Shown: piece after piece, positions 1-9,993 of the stretch
Numbering within the stretch: the first letter of the stretch is position 1
How the letters are laid out: each line of letters opens with the position of its first letter
Source of the DNA: Oceanospirillales bacterium
GTDB taxonomy: Bacteria > Pseudomonadota > Gammaproteobacteria > Pseudomonadales > Endozoicomonadaceae
NCBI GenBank assembly: GCA_004762125.1
Contig: SIHQ01000027.1
Location: 1-64,000 of the forward strand
Reading direction: 5' to 3'
Length of the DNA stretch: 64,000 nucleotides
Notes under the pieces: model-generated
What the model was told of the DNA's origin: nothing
Databases searched by the model: none
What the model saw: the letters and a program-made list of their open reading frames with translations, nothing else
Made by a program: the position numbers and the translations under genes

Positions 1-362
1 TCTGGTTTTGAAGTTCCCACCTCTGAAGATGCACCAATATTCGACACTGTTTGACCGTCACCAAAAATATTCATTCGCATCTCCATGTGCTGATGGGTTC
101 GTTAAATCTCTATTATTCAGATTAGCTTAGTGGCAGCTTTAAATTCTGAGAGAAACAAATTTCACTATGGCCACAACAATACTCGGAATACTTGTATCGC
201 TGGAGTGAAGCCACTTCCGAGATACCGCTTTTGACAATTGAAGGACTAAGGACTTCTGTACACAAGTTTGCACAGAGATCTGCCGCTATGAAAAAGCTGA
301 ATATCAGGTTTGAGCTTTCTTAATAATTTTCATATCAAAGTCAGAGTATTTTCAATATTCCA
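1..362. other. Left-edge intergenic sequence without a supported gene
   Basis: AT-rich sequence downstream of the minus-strand LysR gene. I see no open frame with a credible start, no tRNA fold and no strong hairpin. It may hold the 3' flank of a gene lying outside the window. Confidence 0.4.
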
Positions 363-1229
363 TTACTGGTTCTTCAATAAACTCAAAAAAGCGGTGCCGG
401 CATTAGACAGGGTTCGCTCCCTGTGGGTGATATACCCCAGTTGCCTGACAGGTGGCTCGCAATGAGTCGACAGCTCAACAAGATCATTTCCAAGCATGGA
501 TTTGGGTAGAATTGTCCAGGCCAAACCGATGGAAGCCAGCATGCGAATGGTTTCCAGATAATTGGACGACATAGCCCTATCAAGACTGAGGCCTTCCGCA
601 TGAAACAGCTTTTTTACCAGTCGATAAGTAAAAGTGTTTGAGCCGGGAAGAATGGCTTGATGCTTTTCCAAATCCTGTGGCGTGACACTTTTTAGTTTGA
701 CTAACGGATGTTCGACAGCGGCCATAAACACCAGCGGATCTTCCCATATAAGCTCGGCATTAAAGCGATCTCTTTCTTCGGGTGAAAGAGTGATAACGCC
801 CAGTTCGATTTCCCCATGATGGATCATTTCATAGGCTACTTCGGAATCGACAAAGTGGATGTCCAGCCTGACATCCGGATAAAGCCTCGAATACTCCTTG
901 AGAATCTCTGGCAGCTTTCTAAGGCCAATATGATGACTGGTCGCCATAGAAAGCGATCCTTTGACCTGTGTCCTTAAATTATTAATTTCTTGTCGCGTAT
1001 CCTTCAGGAGAGCCAGCATGTGTCTGGCCTTTGGCAGAAGAATGCGTCCGGATTCACTGAGACTGACTTGACGACCAATGCGATCGAACAATTGAGTATC
1101 CAGCTGAGACTCTAGCGTGGCAATACGTTTGCTGACCGCAGGTTGGGTTAGATGCAACCGTTCTGCTGCTTGCGAAAAAGAACGGGTTTCAGCAACGGCT
1201 AAAAAAGCCTTAAGACTGGGAATGTCCAT
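363..1229 (-). CDS. LysR-family transcriptional regulator divergent from leuC
   Basis: A 288-residue LysR-type regulator. Residues 1-60 form the winged helix-turn-helix, with the typical SFSQAAERLHLTQPAVSKRI pattern. Residues 90-285 are the periplasmic-binding-protein-like effector domain. Length is normal for the family. It is transcribed away from leuCDB across a 177-bp gap, and a LysR gene in this position is common beside leuC in pseudomonads and relatives. Control of the leu genes in response to a pathway intermediate is therefore the likely role, though the effector cannot be read from the sequence. An inverted repeat in the shared gap (1239-1245 with 1283-1289) is a candidate operator. 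Confidence 0.9.
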   Translation of the reverse strand: MDIPSLKAFLAVAETRSFSQAAERLHLTQPAVSKRIATLESQLDTQLFDRIGRQVSLSESGRILLPKARHMLALLKDTRQEINNLRTQVKGSLSMATSHHIGLRKLPEILKEYSRLYPDVRLDIHFVDSEVAYEMIHHGEIELGVITLSPEERDRFNAELIWEDPLVFMAAVEHPLVKLKSVTPQDLEKHQAILPGSNTFTYRLVKKLFHAEGLSLDRAMSSNYLETIRMLASIGLAWTILPKSMLGNDLVELSTHCEPPVRQLGYITHRERTLSNAGTAFLSLLKNQ

Positions 1230-1238
1230 GATTTGATC

Positions 1239-1317
1239 AATTCACTCTCGTATTCCTATTTGTTATTAATAGCATAAAAAAGGTGAATTTGAGTAATTCG
1301 AGTACTGGCGCTAGGAT
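1239..1317 (+). promoter_or_regulatory. Putative leuC promoter with possible LysR operator
   Basis: TTGAGT (1289-1294) and TAGGAT (1312-1317) are separated by exactly 17 bases, a good sigma-70 arrangement pointing toward leuC. Just upstream, AATTCAC (1239-1245) and GTGAATT (1283-1289) form an inverted repeat that touches the -35 element, as expected for a LysR-type activator site. The transcript leader may fold a small hairpin around 1331-1354. No leucine-rich leader peptide was seen, so attenuation is not supported. Confidence 0.45.
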
Positions 1318-1406
1318 ACAACGAAATAACCGGAAGGTCTGAAACAGAGCCTTCGCTTCACCCCCGGCACGAAAGAACAAAACAGCAGTTGATGAGGGAA
1401 TAACTG

Positions 1407-2840
1407 ATGGCAGGTAAAACACTTTACGACAAGTTGTGGAATAACCACCTTGTTCAACAGCGTGATGATGGTTCGGCACTGATTTATATCGACCGTCAGT
1501 TGCTGCATGAAGTGACTTCCCCACAGGCGTTTGAAGGTCTTCGACTGGCTGGGCGTCAGCCTTGGCGTATTGATGCCAACTTGGCGACACCGGATCACAA
1601 CGTACCGACGACCAGTAATGAGCGAAAGTTCGGTATTGAGGGTATTGAAGATCCAATTTCCAGAATTCAGGTGAAAACCCTGGACGAAAACTGTAATGAA
1701 TTCGGTATCGTTCAGTTTGATATGAAGGATGTACGACAGGGCATAGTGCACGTCGTTGGTCCTGAACAAGGTGCAACTCTGCCGGGTACTACTGTTGTGT
1801 GTGGTGATTCTCATACGTCCACGCATGGCGCTTTTGGTGCGTTAGCACACGGTATTGGTACTTCGGAAGTTGAGCATGTCATGGCGACTCAGTGTCTAGT
1901 AGCCAAAAAAATGAAAAACATGCTGGTTCGTGTTGATGGCGAACTGGGTGTTGGAGTGACTCCTAAAGATGTCGTGCTGGCCATTATCGGAAAAATTGGT
2001 ACAGCCGGTGGTACAGGCTTTGCTGTTGAATTTGGTGGTCAGGTATTTCGTGATATGACCATGGAAGGCCGAATGACGGTCTGTAACATGGCCATTGAAG
2101 CGGGTGCTCGCGCTGGCATGATCGCTGTGGATCAAACGACTCTGGATTATGTTAAAGGTCGGCCTTTTGCACCTAAAGCTGATCTTTGGGAGAAGGCGAT
2201 AGCCGCCTGGTCCGATCTGCACTCCGATGACGATGCAGTCTTTGATGAAGTGGTGGTATTTAAAGGTGAAGAGATCAAACCACAGGTGACCTGGGGTACT
2301 TCACCGGAAATGGTATTGCCGATTGATGCTCACGTGCCTGCTCCAGCCGATGGTGTTGATGAGTCTCAGCGGGATGGTTACACCCGTGCTCTGGAATACA
2401 TGGGGTTAACTGCCGGACAGCCCATTACTGACATTCCTGTAGATCGTGTTTTTATCGGTTCCTGCACTAATTCCCGGATCGAAGATCTACGTGAAGCGGC
2501 AGCGGTCGTAAAAGGCAAAAAAGTTTCCGAAACGGTTATGGAGGCTTTGGTCGTACCGGGCTCAGGACTGGTAAAGGCGCAAGCGGAAGCGGAAGGTCTG
2601 CATACGATCTTTGTTGAAGCTGGACTGCAATGGCGTGAGCCAGGTTGCTCCATGTGTCTGGCGATGAATGCCGACAAATTGGGTAATGGAGAGCACTGCG
2701 CGTCCACGTCCAATCGAAATTTTGAAGGTCGACAGGGGTTTGGTGGTCGCACACATTTGGTGAGTCCCGCCATGGCGGCTGCAGCTGCTATTAAAGGTCA
2801 TTTTGTGGATGTTCGGGAAATGATGGCAGGAGCACAATAA
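1407..2840 (+). CDS. leuC: 3-isopropylmalate dehydratase large subunit LeuC
   Basis: A 477-residue aconitase-family catalytic subunit. With LeuD it isomerises 2-isopropylmalate to 3-isopropylmalate in leucine synthesis, in the cytoplasm. The [20 protein letters not shown] motif is present. The 4Fe-4S ligands are visible as Cys353 (GSCTNS) and Cys414/Cys417 (PGCSMC), matching the E. coli pattern. A GAGGGA ribosome site precedes the ATG. The stop codon overlaps the leuD start by one base (TAATG), indicating translational coupling of the two subunits. Confidence 0.98.
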   Translation: MAGKTLYDKLWNNHLVQQRDDGSALIYIDRQLLHEVTSPQAFEGLRLAGRQPWRIDANLATPDHNVPTTSNERKFGIEGIEDPISRIQVKTLDENCNEFGIVQFDMKDVRQGIVHVVGPEQGATLPGTTVVCGDSHTSTHGAFGALAHGIGTSEVEHVMATQCLVAKKMKNMLVRVDGELGVGVTPKDVVLAIIGKIGTAGGTGFAVEFGGQVFRDMTMEGRMTVCNMAIEAGARAGMIAVDQTTLDYVKGRPFAPKADLWEKAIAAWSDLHSDDDAVFDEVVVFKGEEIKPQVTWGTSPEMVLPIDAHVPAPADGVDESQRDGYTRALEYMGLTAGQPITDIPVDRVFIGSCTNSRIEDLREAAAVVKGKKVSETVMEALVVPGSGLVKAQAEAEGLHTIFVEAGLQWREPGCSMCLAMNADKLGNGEHCASTSNRNFEGRQGFGGRTHLVSPAMAAAAAIKGHFVDVREMMAGAQ

Positions 2841-3487
2841 TGAAAGCATTTACTGTTCATACCGGGTTGGTTGCACCGCTGGATCGAGCCAATGTCGATA
2901 CCGACATGATCATTCCCAAGCAGTTTCTGAAATCCATCAAACGCAGTGGCTTTGGTCCTAATTTGTTTGATGAACTGCGTTATCAAGATGAAGGTCAGCC
3001 TGGTCAGGACTGTTCAGGGCGTCCATTAAATAAAGAATTTGTTCTGAACCAGTCTCGTTATCAGGGCGCTTCAGTATTGCTGGCCAGAAAGAATTTTGGC
3101 TGTGGGTCCAGTCGTGAACACGCGCCCTGGGCATTGGACGACTTCGGTTTCCGTTGTGTCATTGCCCCGAGTTTCGCGGATATCTTTTTCAACAACTGTT
3201 TCAAGAACGGTATTCTTCCTATCACGCTCAATGAAGAGCAGGTTGATCAGTTGTTCAGTGAAGCGGTTGGACAAGAAGGCTATCAGTTGACGGTAGATCT
3301 TGAGAAAGAAGTGCTCATTACACCTTCAGGCGATGAATTTAATTTTTCTATTGATGATTTCAGACGTCACTGTCTGGTGAATGGCCTGGATGATATTGGT
3401 TTGACTCTGCAGAATGCTGAAGCCATTAAAACCTTTGAAAAAGGTCATAAAGCCAGTAGCCCATGGCTGTTTGATGCAGTTCAGTAA
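2840..3487 (+). CDS. leuD: 3-isopropylmalate dehydratase small subunit LeuD
   Basis: A 215-residue swivel-domain subunit that completes the LeuCD isomerase. Signature stretches are [15 protein letters not shown] near the N terminus and the [15 protein letters not shown] loop in the middle, which contributes to substrate recognition. Length is normal for proteobacterial LeuD. It starts on the last base of the leuC stop codon and is followed after 35 bases by leuB, so leuCDB is one operon. Confidence 0.98.
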   Translation: MKAFTVHTGLVAPLDRANVDTDMIIPKQFLKSIKRSGFGPNLFDELRYQDEGQPGQDCSGRPLNKEFVLNQSRYQGASVLLARKNFGCGSSREHAPWALDDFGFRCVIAPSFADIFFNNCFKNGILPITLNEEQVDQLFSEAVGQEGYQLTVDLEKEVLITPSGDEFNFSIDDFRRHCLVNGLDDIGLTLQNAEAIKTFEKGHKASSPWLFDAVQ

Positions 3488-3522
3488 AAGTATAAAGGCT
3501 TGTGATTAAGGAGTAGGGAATA

Positions 3523-4602
3523 ATGAGCAAACAAATTTTATGCCTTCCGGGCGATGGTATTGGTCCGGAAATTGTTACTGAAGCACTGAAAGTGCTAGAC
3601 GTGATCAAACAGAAATTCAACCTTGATATTGAAATCAGTGATGGTTTGGTAGGTGGCGCTTCCATTGATGCTTACGGCGTACCGTTGAGTGATGAAGTGC
3701 TGGCCGTAGCCAAAAAGTCTGATGGCATTCTGTTCGGTGCAGTAGGTGGTCCGAAGTGGGATGATCAGCCGATGATGAATCGTCCTGAACGTGGTCTTCT
3801 TAAATTGCGCTCTGAGATGGATCTGTTCGCCAACCTGCGTCCAGCCATGTTGTTTCCACAGTTAGCCGAAGCCTCCAGTTTGAAGCACGAACTGGTGGCA
3901 GGTCTGGATATTCTGATTGTTCGTGAACTGACCGGTGGCATCTATTTCGGTGAGCCTCGTGGTATTCGTACCCTTGAGAGTGGTGAGCGTGAAGGTTACA
4001 ACTCCTATGTTTATCGGGAGTCTGAAATTAAGCGGATTGCCAAGGTGGCCTTCGAAGCCGCTCAGAAACGCGGTGGCCAACTGACGTCTGTGGATAAGTC
4101 CAACGTTTTGGAAGTAACGGCACTCTGGCGTGAGCTGGTAACCGAGATGGGTAAGGACTACTCCGATGTTGAACTGAGCCACATGTACGTGGACAACGCG
4201 GCCATGCAACTGGTTCGCGCACCCAAGCAGTTTGATGTAATGGTTACCGGAAATATGTTTGGCGACATTCTTAGTGATTGCGCCGCTATGTTAACCGGCT
4301 CTATTGGTATGTTGCCTTCCGCATCATTGAACGACGCGAATCAGGGCATGTACGAACCGGTACACGGTTCTGCGCCGGATATTGCCGGTGAAGGCAAAGC
4401 GAACCCGTTGGCACAAATTCTGTCACTGGCGATGCTTCTGCGTTATTCCCTCAATGAAGTGGCTGCGGCCGATGCCATCGAGCAAGCTGTCAGCGATGTG
4501 CTGGACCTAGGGTTGCGTACCGGTGATATTGTTTCTGAAGGTTGTACATTAGTGAATACATCCGAAATGGGTGATGCTGTCGTTAGAAGTCTGCAGGCGT
4601 AA
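3523..4602 (+). CDS. leuB: 3-isopropylmalate dehydrogenase LeuB
   Basis: A 359-residue NAD-dependent beta-decarboxylating dehydrogenase that oxidises 3-isopropylmalate to 2-oxoisocaproate, the last specific leucine step before transamination. It starts with the [10 protein letters not shown] motif. It carries the [13 protein letters not shown] substrate loop, a KSNVLE segment, and the [14 protein letters not shown] metal-binding region. The C-terminal [13 protein letters not shown] motif is family-typical. AAGGAG lies about 10 bases upstream of the ATG. asd begins 10 bases after its stop. Confidence 0.98.
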   Translation: MSKQILCLPGDGIGPEIVTEALKVLDVIKQKFNLDIEISDGLVGGASIDAYGVPLSDEVLAVAKKSDGILFGAVGGPKWDDQPMMNRPERGLLKLRSEMDLFANLRPAMLFPQLAEASSLKHELVAGLDILIVRELTGGIYFGEPRGIRTLESGEREGYNSYVYRESEIKRIAKVAFEAAQKRGGQLTSVDKSNVLEVTALWRELVTEMGKDYSDVELSHMYVDNAAMQLVRAPKQFDVMVTGNMFGDILSDCAAMLTGSIGMLPSASLNDANQGMYEPVHGSAPDIAGEGKANPLAQILSLAMLLRYSLNEVAAADAIEQAVSDVLDLGLRTGDIVSEGCTLVNTSEMGDAVVRSLQA

Positions 4603-4612
4603 GGACGAAAAA

Positions 4613-5722
4613 ATGAAAAAGGTTGGTTTTGTAGGTTGGCGTGGAATGGTTGGCTCCGTATTGATGGAACGTATGCGTGAAGAGAATGATTTCGCCAATA
4701 TTGATCCGGTGTTCTTCACAACGTCCCAGCACGGTCAACCAGGTCCTGATGTTGGTAGGCCAATAAACCCTCTACAGGATGCTTTTGCCATCGAATCACT
4801 GGCTGGCATGGATATTATTATCTCCTGTCAGGGCGGTGATTACACCAAGGCGGTGATTGGTCCACTGCGTGAAAGTGGTTGGGATGGTTACTGGGTTGAT
4901 GCTGCCTCTTCACTGCGTATGGATGACGACAGTGTCATTGTACTGGATCCGGTCAATCGCGATGTAATTGATCAGGCCATTGCTAATGGCACCAAAAACT
5001 TTATTGGCGGTAATTGCACAGTCAGCCTGATGTTAATGGCTATTGGTGGTTTGTATCGCGAAGGTTTGATTGAGTGGGTCAGTGCTATGACCTATCAAGC
5101 GGCCAGTGGTTCCGGTGCTCGCAACATGCGTGAACTGATTACCCAGATGGGCGTGATTCGCGATAACGTTGCTGAAGAGCTGTCTGATCCGGCCAGTGCT
5201 ATTTTGGACATTGATCGCAAGACCTCTGACCTATTGCGTAGTTCCGACCTGCCTCAGAGTGAATTTGGTGCACCATTGGCTGGTAGCTTGATTCCCTATA
5301 TCGACAGTCAGCTGGAAAACGGCCAAAGTCGTGAAGAGTGGAAGGCTGAAGTGGAATCTAACAAGATTCTTGGTCTGTCAGGCGATGATGTTGTGCCTGT
5401 TGACGGTGTCTGTGTTCGTGTGGGTGCCATGCGTTGCCACAGTCAGGCGTTGACCATCAAGCTGAAGAAAGACATTCCGCTGGAAGAGATTGAACGCATT
5501 ATTGCCAGCTCAAACGATTGGGTCCAATTCGTACCAAATAATCGTGATGCCAGCATGAGTGATTTAACACCGGCAGCAGTAACCGGAAAGTTGACCGTTC
5601 CTGTAGGCCGTGTTCGAAAACTGAGTATGGGGCCTGAGTATATCTCTGCCTTTACTGTAGGTGATCAGCTGCTCTGGGGAGCGGCAGAACCACTGCGTCG
5701 TATGCTAACCATACTTGTCTGA
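4613..5722 (+). CDS. asd: Aspartate-semialdehyde dehydrogenase Asd
   Basis: A 369-residue NADPH-dependent enzyme that reduces aspartyl phosphate to aspartate semialdehyde, the branch point for lysine/diaminopimelate, threonine and methionine. The N-terminal [18 protein letters not shown] nucleotide-binding motif and catalytic Cys135 in GGNCTVSLM match the gammaproteobacterial type. I chose the ATG at 4613, preceded by AAGGACG, because it gives the canonical MKKVGFVG start. A longer frame from 4571 would overlap leuB. It is probably the last gene of the leuCDB-asd operon, closed by the hairpin at 5735-5760. Confidence 0.98.
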   Translation: MKKVGFVGWRGMVGSVLMERMREENDFANIDPVFFTTSQHGQPGPDVGRPINPLQDAFAIESLAGMDIIISCQGGDYTKAVIGPLRESGWDGYWVDAASSLRMDDDSVIVLDPVNRDVIDQAIANGTKNFIGGNCTVSLMLMAIGGLYREGLIEWVSAMTYQAASGSGARNMRELITQMGVIRDNVAEELSDPASAILDIDRKTSDLLRSSDLPQSEFGAPLAGSLIPYIDSQLENGQSREEWKAEVESNKILGLSGDDVVPVDGVCVRVGAMRCHSQALTIKLKKDIPLEEIERIIASSNDWVQFVPNNRDASMSDLTPAAVTGKLTVPVGRVRKLSMGPEYISAFTVGDQLLWGAAEPLRRMLTILV

Positions 5723-5734
5723 TAGGCTAAATCG

Positions 5735-5765
5735 AAATGAGAGCAATTATGCTCTCATTTTATTA
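5735..5765 (+). terminator. Rho-independent terminator after asd
   Basis: A perfect 10-bp stem (5735-5744 with 5751-5760) has a six-base AATTAT loop. The arm ends in TTT and is followed by a T/A-rich run. It lies 13 bases past the asd stop and closes the leuCDB-asd unit. Confidence 0.85.
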
Positions 5766-6034
5766 CGCTGAAAGCAGCGTGTTTCCAGAGCTACAGTTTT
5801 CAAAACTACAATAAACAGCTTCATAAGCTTCGTTTCCTATCTATTCATACAGTAATTAACTTCCAGTTACGTACATCCATATCAGCAGTAATAACAGGCG
5901 TAAGCTGACACCGCTGACAGCTGTTAAGTGGCCATCGAATAAAAGGAGGAACTAATCTGTACGAAAGTGGTCATAATTTGCACAATTTATGCATTGTATG
6001 AACCACATAGATATAACGTATAGGAGTCGTTAGG
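5766..6034. other. Intergenic region upstream of the secreted Fic gene
   Basis: About 270 AT-rich bases form the junction between the amino-acid operon and the accessory block. An AAAGGAGG-like stretch near 5941-5950 has no open frame after it. No promoter stands out. Confidence 0.3.
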
Positions 6035-7081
6035 ATGAAATTATTGTTGAAGTTTTTGTTAACGATGTTACTCATTTCTGTTTCCTATACCTCCTGTGCA
6101 GAGCCGATTACAAGCTCTCTAAAGCCTGAACAAGGCTACTATCAACTGAAATCTGTTCCGGATGAAGATCTTTACCGCACTTTTTGCCAATTGGAATATG
6201 AAACAGAAGAAGATATTTCTCGAGAAAGAATACTTGGCTGTAAAGCCGCTTTAAATGAAGTTAATAATCGTCTTTTCGAAATAGCGATGGGTCGTGAGAG
6301 TAACTTGATCGATCTTCAGTTTCTTAAAATCATAAACAGTGCCTTGCTTCATGATGATGATCTCTACCATTCGGGCACGAAAAAATATCAAGTTAGTTTT
6401 GGGATTTTACCTCGTAGTGACGATGCGATACGAGAGAATATTAATATTGCTGAAGATGTCTATGCGCTCACAAATGTCGATTTTAAAATGATATTTGGGT
6501 GCGAAAATATTCAGAGTATCGAGAAGAAGATCAAAGAAATTCAGGAAAAACTATTCCTTGAGTGGAATTCAGATCAGGAGAAGAGTTATCAGGGAGCTTT
6601 AGCGTGTTTTGAGATATATCATAATCAAAAAAAAATATTGGAACTAACGGGTGTTGACAGACGGGTGTTCAGGGGGGCGCAAGAATCACGTTGGATGAAA
6701 CAGATACCTGTCCCTCTCAGATTGAAAGCGGTAGACCGCCTCCGTGCAAACAATTCGCATATTATCTTTTCATTGCCCATCGCAGCGCAGATAGCTTTTT
6801 TAAACAACTTGTTTGAAAATATTAATACCAGATTGAAAAACCATACATGGCAAAGTAGGTCTAGCTTAGACGCGGAAATAGTAAAGGTCAGTAGAGCGAT
6901 ATTACTGGTTCATGCCTTTCATGATGGGAACACAAGAACCAGTCGATTAATTTTGAATATGCTGCGTTTAAGTATTGGCCTTGCACCGTTCCAATCGAAT
7001 CTTTTGCCTGATTTCCGTGACTGGTCCGCTTCAGAAATAGTCAAACTATATTATATGAATCTTACTGGTTCAAAGCAGTAA
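6035..7081 (+). CDS. Secreted Fic-domain protein with a variant active-site motif
   Basis: A 348-residue protein. Residues 1-22 are a signal peptide (basic start, hydrophobic core, cleavage near SCA-EP), so it should leave the cytoplasm. The C-terminal third is a Fic fold with motif H293-AFHDGNTRTSR. This matches the family pattern HxFx(D/E)GN(G/K)R except that Thr replaces the usual Gly/Lys before the first Arg. Fic proteins usually transfer AMP or another phosphate-containing group to target proteins through the motif His; His, Phe, Asp, Gly, Asn and both Arg are kept, so activity is plausible. The middle region is unrecognised. AGGAG precedes the ATG. It stands alone in an accessory block, and a host-directed toxin role is an inference. 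Confidence 0.8.
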   Translation: MKLLLKFLLTMLLISVSYTSCAEPITSSLKPEQGYYQLKSVPDEDLYRTFCQLEYETEEDISRERILGCKAALNEVNNRLFEIAMGRESNLIDLQFLKIINSALLHDDDLYHSGTKKYQVSFGILPRSDDAIRENINIAEDVYALTNVDFKMIFGCENIQSIEKKIKEIQEKLFLEWNSDQEKSYQGALACFEIYHNQKKILELTGVDRRVFRGAQESRWMKQIPVPLRLKAVDRLRANNSHIIFSLPIAAQIAFLNNLFENINTRLKNHTWQSRSSLDAEIVKVSRAILLVHAFHDGNTRTSRLILNMLRLSIGLAPFQSNLLPDFRDWSASEIVKLYYMNLTGSKQ

Positions 7082-7176
7082 AGCTGGATTCAAGCAATCA
7101 GCAAGCGAATGAGATTCACAAATACATATCTCTCAATGTGGTTAATAAGAGCCACTCATTGTTTCCTCTTGATCTT

Positions 7177-8754
7177 TTAATCGCTCACCTTCTGCAGGTA
7201 AGGCGATAACCCATCCTCCAGCTGATCAAACATCACAAATCCTCCCTCTAGCAGATTGACCGTAAAAAAGGCTCGTCTTCCGTTTGGAGCAAGCAGGATA
7301 TCTCCAAATACACTAACCGGATAACCGGAGCGAGTAGCAAATTGCGGATTACTCAGATCGTATTCAGCTATTTTTTCAAACTGATCGTTGTCAGATAACT
7401 TCAAGACAAGCAGTGTGGTTCGATTGAAAATAAAAAATTGCTGGCTGTCTTTATGAAATTTGATGTTGGGTATCGCAGGCCAGGTTGACGGAAAATTTAA
7501 AGTCGTTGTTGTTTCATCAATAACTCTGTCACTTTCCCGTTTCCAGATTTTAATTTTTGGTCCATTTGCGTAATAACTTGCAGCTAACCAACGACCATCA
7601 TTACTCACGTCTGTTGCGTATGCCCAGCCTTCACTGTTGGGTAACAAGCGACAGTTAGATACTTCGCAGGTTGAGGCTTGAAGCTGGCATTCATAAACAC
7701 TGCCCTGATTTTCTCCAATGTAATAAATGCTTTGTTCAGGACTGTGACTTAAACCTCGAACGCCAGCAAGGTAAGGTTCAAGTTCGATGGCCTTTCCTGT
7801 GATCGAAATCTGGATACGCCTGAGGTGCTTGTTATTGGTGTGTGGAGCCAGTAAACAACTGCCTTCGCGATTGAATACCGGCTGGTAAGAGAAATTAACG
7901 AAAGAAGAGTGGCTGGAATTGCCTGACAGTTGTTGTTGCTTCCATTTGTTTCGGTTTTTCTTCCATAAGCTCAAACTGCCTTGGGTTCCCGAGGTTGCAA
8001 CCAATTGCTTCAAGGGGTATGTACGAACCCAGTTTCTTTGACTGCCATAGCCGAGCTGATACTTATGGAAGTAGTTATAAACTGGAATATTTTGATGATC
8101 CAGTTTGAGCTCCAGAAGGTTTTTTTGATCGTAAGTCGAGGCAATAATGGTGTTGTTATACAAATCAGCTGATTTAAAGGTCAGAAATTTATTATGAGCC
8201 CCAGCGACTTGCTTTTCATAGGTCAGGTGTCCTGCGTATCGCCAACCGGAAGGGATGATGACCTGATTCCAGGTGGCATCCGATACACCGGTGCCCATGA
8301 CAGGAGCGAGATCAATAACCGCATCACTGAGTACTGCCTGTAACTGTATACCTGCATTTCGCCAGTTGTTGTCTCTGGCATACTGGTATTTCTCTTGAAG
8401 GGTAAGTTCGCCATAAACCTGATAAGAGTTGCTCTGGCTGATATCAGGCCTAAACAGAAGTGAGACGGCCAGGCAATTGTCTTTCCATTCATGATCGGTG
8501 ATCTGAAATACATGGGCGTAAGCCGGATCAGAGATCTGCAGTTTCAAAAGGTTGTCATTGGAAAGTAAACTGCTGCAGATTTTCAAATCCCGTTGCTCTT
8601 CATAGCCGACAGGTACCTGACCAAAATAGGCGGATGAAGGCGACACCTGTATTGATGAGTCAGGTGTAATTTCTGGAATTTGAGGCAGGGGAGCGGCTTG
8701 TGTATACGTTGGTAAAGCCAGCAGAAAGGGTACTACTATTACGGATTTAAACAT
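7177..8754 (-). CDS. Secreted protein with ASH-like N terminus and propeller-like body, function unknown
   Basis: A 525-residue protein. I chose the ATG at 8754 (AGGCT upstream) over an in-frame TTG at 8772. Residues 1-21 are a signal peptide ending in TQA-AP. Residues about 30-110 (VSPSSAYFGQVPVGYEEQR onward) resemble an ASH/Hydin-type immunoglobulin-like module. The remainder has recurring short beta-strand blocks ending in phrases such as SNDGRWLAASYY and LAPNGRRAFFTVN, which suggests a WD40/YVTN-like beta propeller. No catalytic motif is visible. It converges on the Fic gene. Function unknown; an exported surface or binding protein is a guess. Confidence 0.65.
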   Translation of the reverse strand: MFKSVIVVPFLLALPTYTQAAPLPQIPEITPDSSIQVSPSSAYFGQVPVGYEEQRDLKICSSLLSNDNLLKLQISDPAYAHVFQITDHEWKDNCLAVSLLFRPDISQSNSYQVYGELTLQEKYQYARDNNWRNAGIQLQAVLSDAVIDLAPVMGTGVSDATWNQVIIPSGWRYAGHLTYEKQVAGAHNKFLTFKSADLYNNTIIASTYDQKNLLELKLDHQNIPVYNYFHKYQLGYGSQRNWVRTYPLKQLVATSGTQGSLSLWKKNRNKWKQQQLSGNSSHSSFVNFSYQPVFNREGSCLLAPHTNNKHLRRIQISITGKAIELEPYLAGVRGLSHSPEQSIYYIGENQGSVYECQLQASTCEVSNCRLLPNSEGWAYATDVSNDGRWLAASYYANGPKIKIWKRESDRVIDETTTTLNFPSTWPAIPNIKFHKDSQQFFIFNRTTLLVLKLSDNDQFEKIAEYDLSNPQFATRSGYPVSVFGDILLAPNGRRAFFTVNLLEGGFVMFDQLEDGLSPYLQKVSD

Positions 8755-8911
8755 GACGTAGCCTGATACCAAATAGTTATTTATATCATCGGCCTGTAAT
8801 GCTGATTGTTGTACTGATTTTCAGCTGATGAGCGGGTGGCAGAAGAGAAAATTGATTTAAACAATTGTTTGAAAACAGGTATAGTTTGCTCTATCAATAA
8901 CAAAAAGCAGT

Positions 8912-9379
8912 ATGACGATGATCTCTGACGAACAAATGAAATCAGCGGCCTCGCTGTTCCTGGGGGCCATACCGCACTGTCGTATACTGGGCATGAATGT
9001 CGAGGAAGTAGTGCAGGGCAGTGTGATTATCAACATGCCTTTCTCTGAAGAACTGGAAGCAAATCCGGGTAGCGGAATTATCCACTCTGGTTCCATCACA
9101 ACTCTGATGGATTCTTCTTGTGGCATGGCAGCTTGTATGTCTGTTGAAGGCTTTGAAACCTGCCCGACTCTTGATTTACGTCTGGATTACCTTGGCCTAC
9201 CTGACCCTTTCGAACCGGTGAAGTGTTCTGCAGAAGCTTACCAAATCACCCAGTCTATTATTTTTACCCGTGGCATCTGCTATCAGAAGGATCGAAACAA
9301 GCCTTTTGCCCACGGTATAGGTACTTTTATGAGAATGGGTAAGAAACTAAGTGAACTGGCAAAGGAGATGGGGCTATGA
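8912..9379 (+). CDS. PaaI-type hotdog-fold thioesterase (first of a pair)
   Basis: A 155-residue protein of the PaaI/4HBT hotdog superfamily, which hydrolyses acyl-CoA thioesters. The core HSGSITTLMDSSCGMAA carries the family helix, with Asp at the usual catalytic position, and LDLRLDYLGLPDP forms the following strand. The nearby ATG at 8918 could also be the start; neither has a strong ribosome site. Its last four bases overlap the start of the next gene (ATGA), so the two are translationally coupled. The substrate cannot be read from the sequence. Confidence 0.85.
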   Translation: MTMISDEQMKSAASLFLGAIPHCRILGMNVEEVVQGSVIINMPFSEELEANPGSGIIHSGSITTLMDSSCGMAACMSVEGFETCPTLDLRLDYLGLPDPFEPVKCSAEAYQITQSIIFTRGICYQKDRNKPFAHGIGTFMRMGKKLSELAKEMGL

Positions 9380-9825
9380 CTAAAATTCTGCCGGAGTTCA
9401 AAGAAGCATTGTTTGAGGCCAGATCGACCAAAGACTACAGCCAACTAACAGGATTGATTCCCTATGCTCGCAAGATAGGGATGAAATGCCAGTCACTGGG
9501 CGATGATGCTTTGTTTATTCTGCCCGCTAACGATGAAAACATCGGTAATCCGATTCTTCCCGCTGTCCATGGTGGAGTCATTGGTGGTTTTATGGAAATG
9601 TCTGCGGCCATGCATTTAATGCTTTTTATGGATGCGCCCAGAGTGCCTAAGGTCATTGATTTTTCTCTGGATTACCTTCGCAGCGCGAGAATTAAAGATA
9701 CCTATGCTGAGTGTCGTGTCGTGCGACAGGGCAGTCGTATTGCCAATGTCATGATTACTGCCTGGCAGAGCAAGAGAGACACTCCTGTTGCCATGGCAAG
9801 GGTTCACTTTCGCTTGGATGGCTGA
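9376..9825 (+). CDS. PaaI-type hotdog-fold thioesterase (second of a pair)
   Basis: A 149-residue hotdog protein related to its neighbour. The central HGGVIGGFMEMSAAMHLML helix carries Glu in place of the Asp of the first protein, and IDFSLDYLRSA is the following strand. Tandem hotdog genes with alternative acidic residues often encode a hetero-oligomer or two enzymes of the same pathway. The ATGA overlap with the upstream gene supports equal expression. Acyl-CoA hydrolysis is the family expectation; the substrate is unknown. Confidence 0.85.
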   Translation: MTKILPEFKEALFEARSTKDYSQLTGLIPYARKIGMKCQSLGDDALFILPANDENIGNPILPAVHGGVIGGFMEMSAAMHLMLFMDAPRVPKVIDFSLDYLRSARIKDTYAECRVVRQGSRIANVMITAWQSKRDTPVAMARVHFRLDG

Positions 9826-9993
9826 TTTTCATTAATAGTACATTTCATTAATGGTAGAGTGGTTACTTCCTCTTTTGCTGCTCTACTCTCCCTCATTACC
9901 TCATCGTTACGACCTTAGTTGAATATTGATCTAGAGAACTAATTCCTGGAAAGAGACTCAAAGTCCTGAACAACTTTGAAAAAGGGATTTGTT

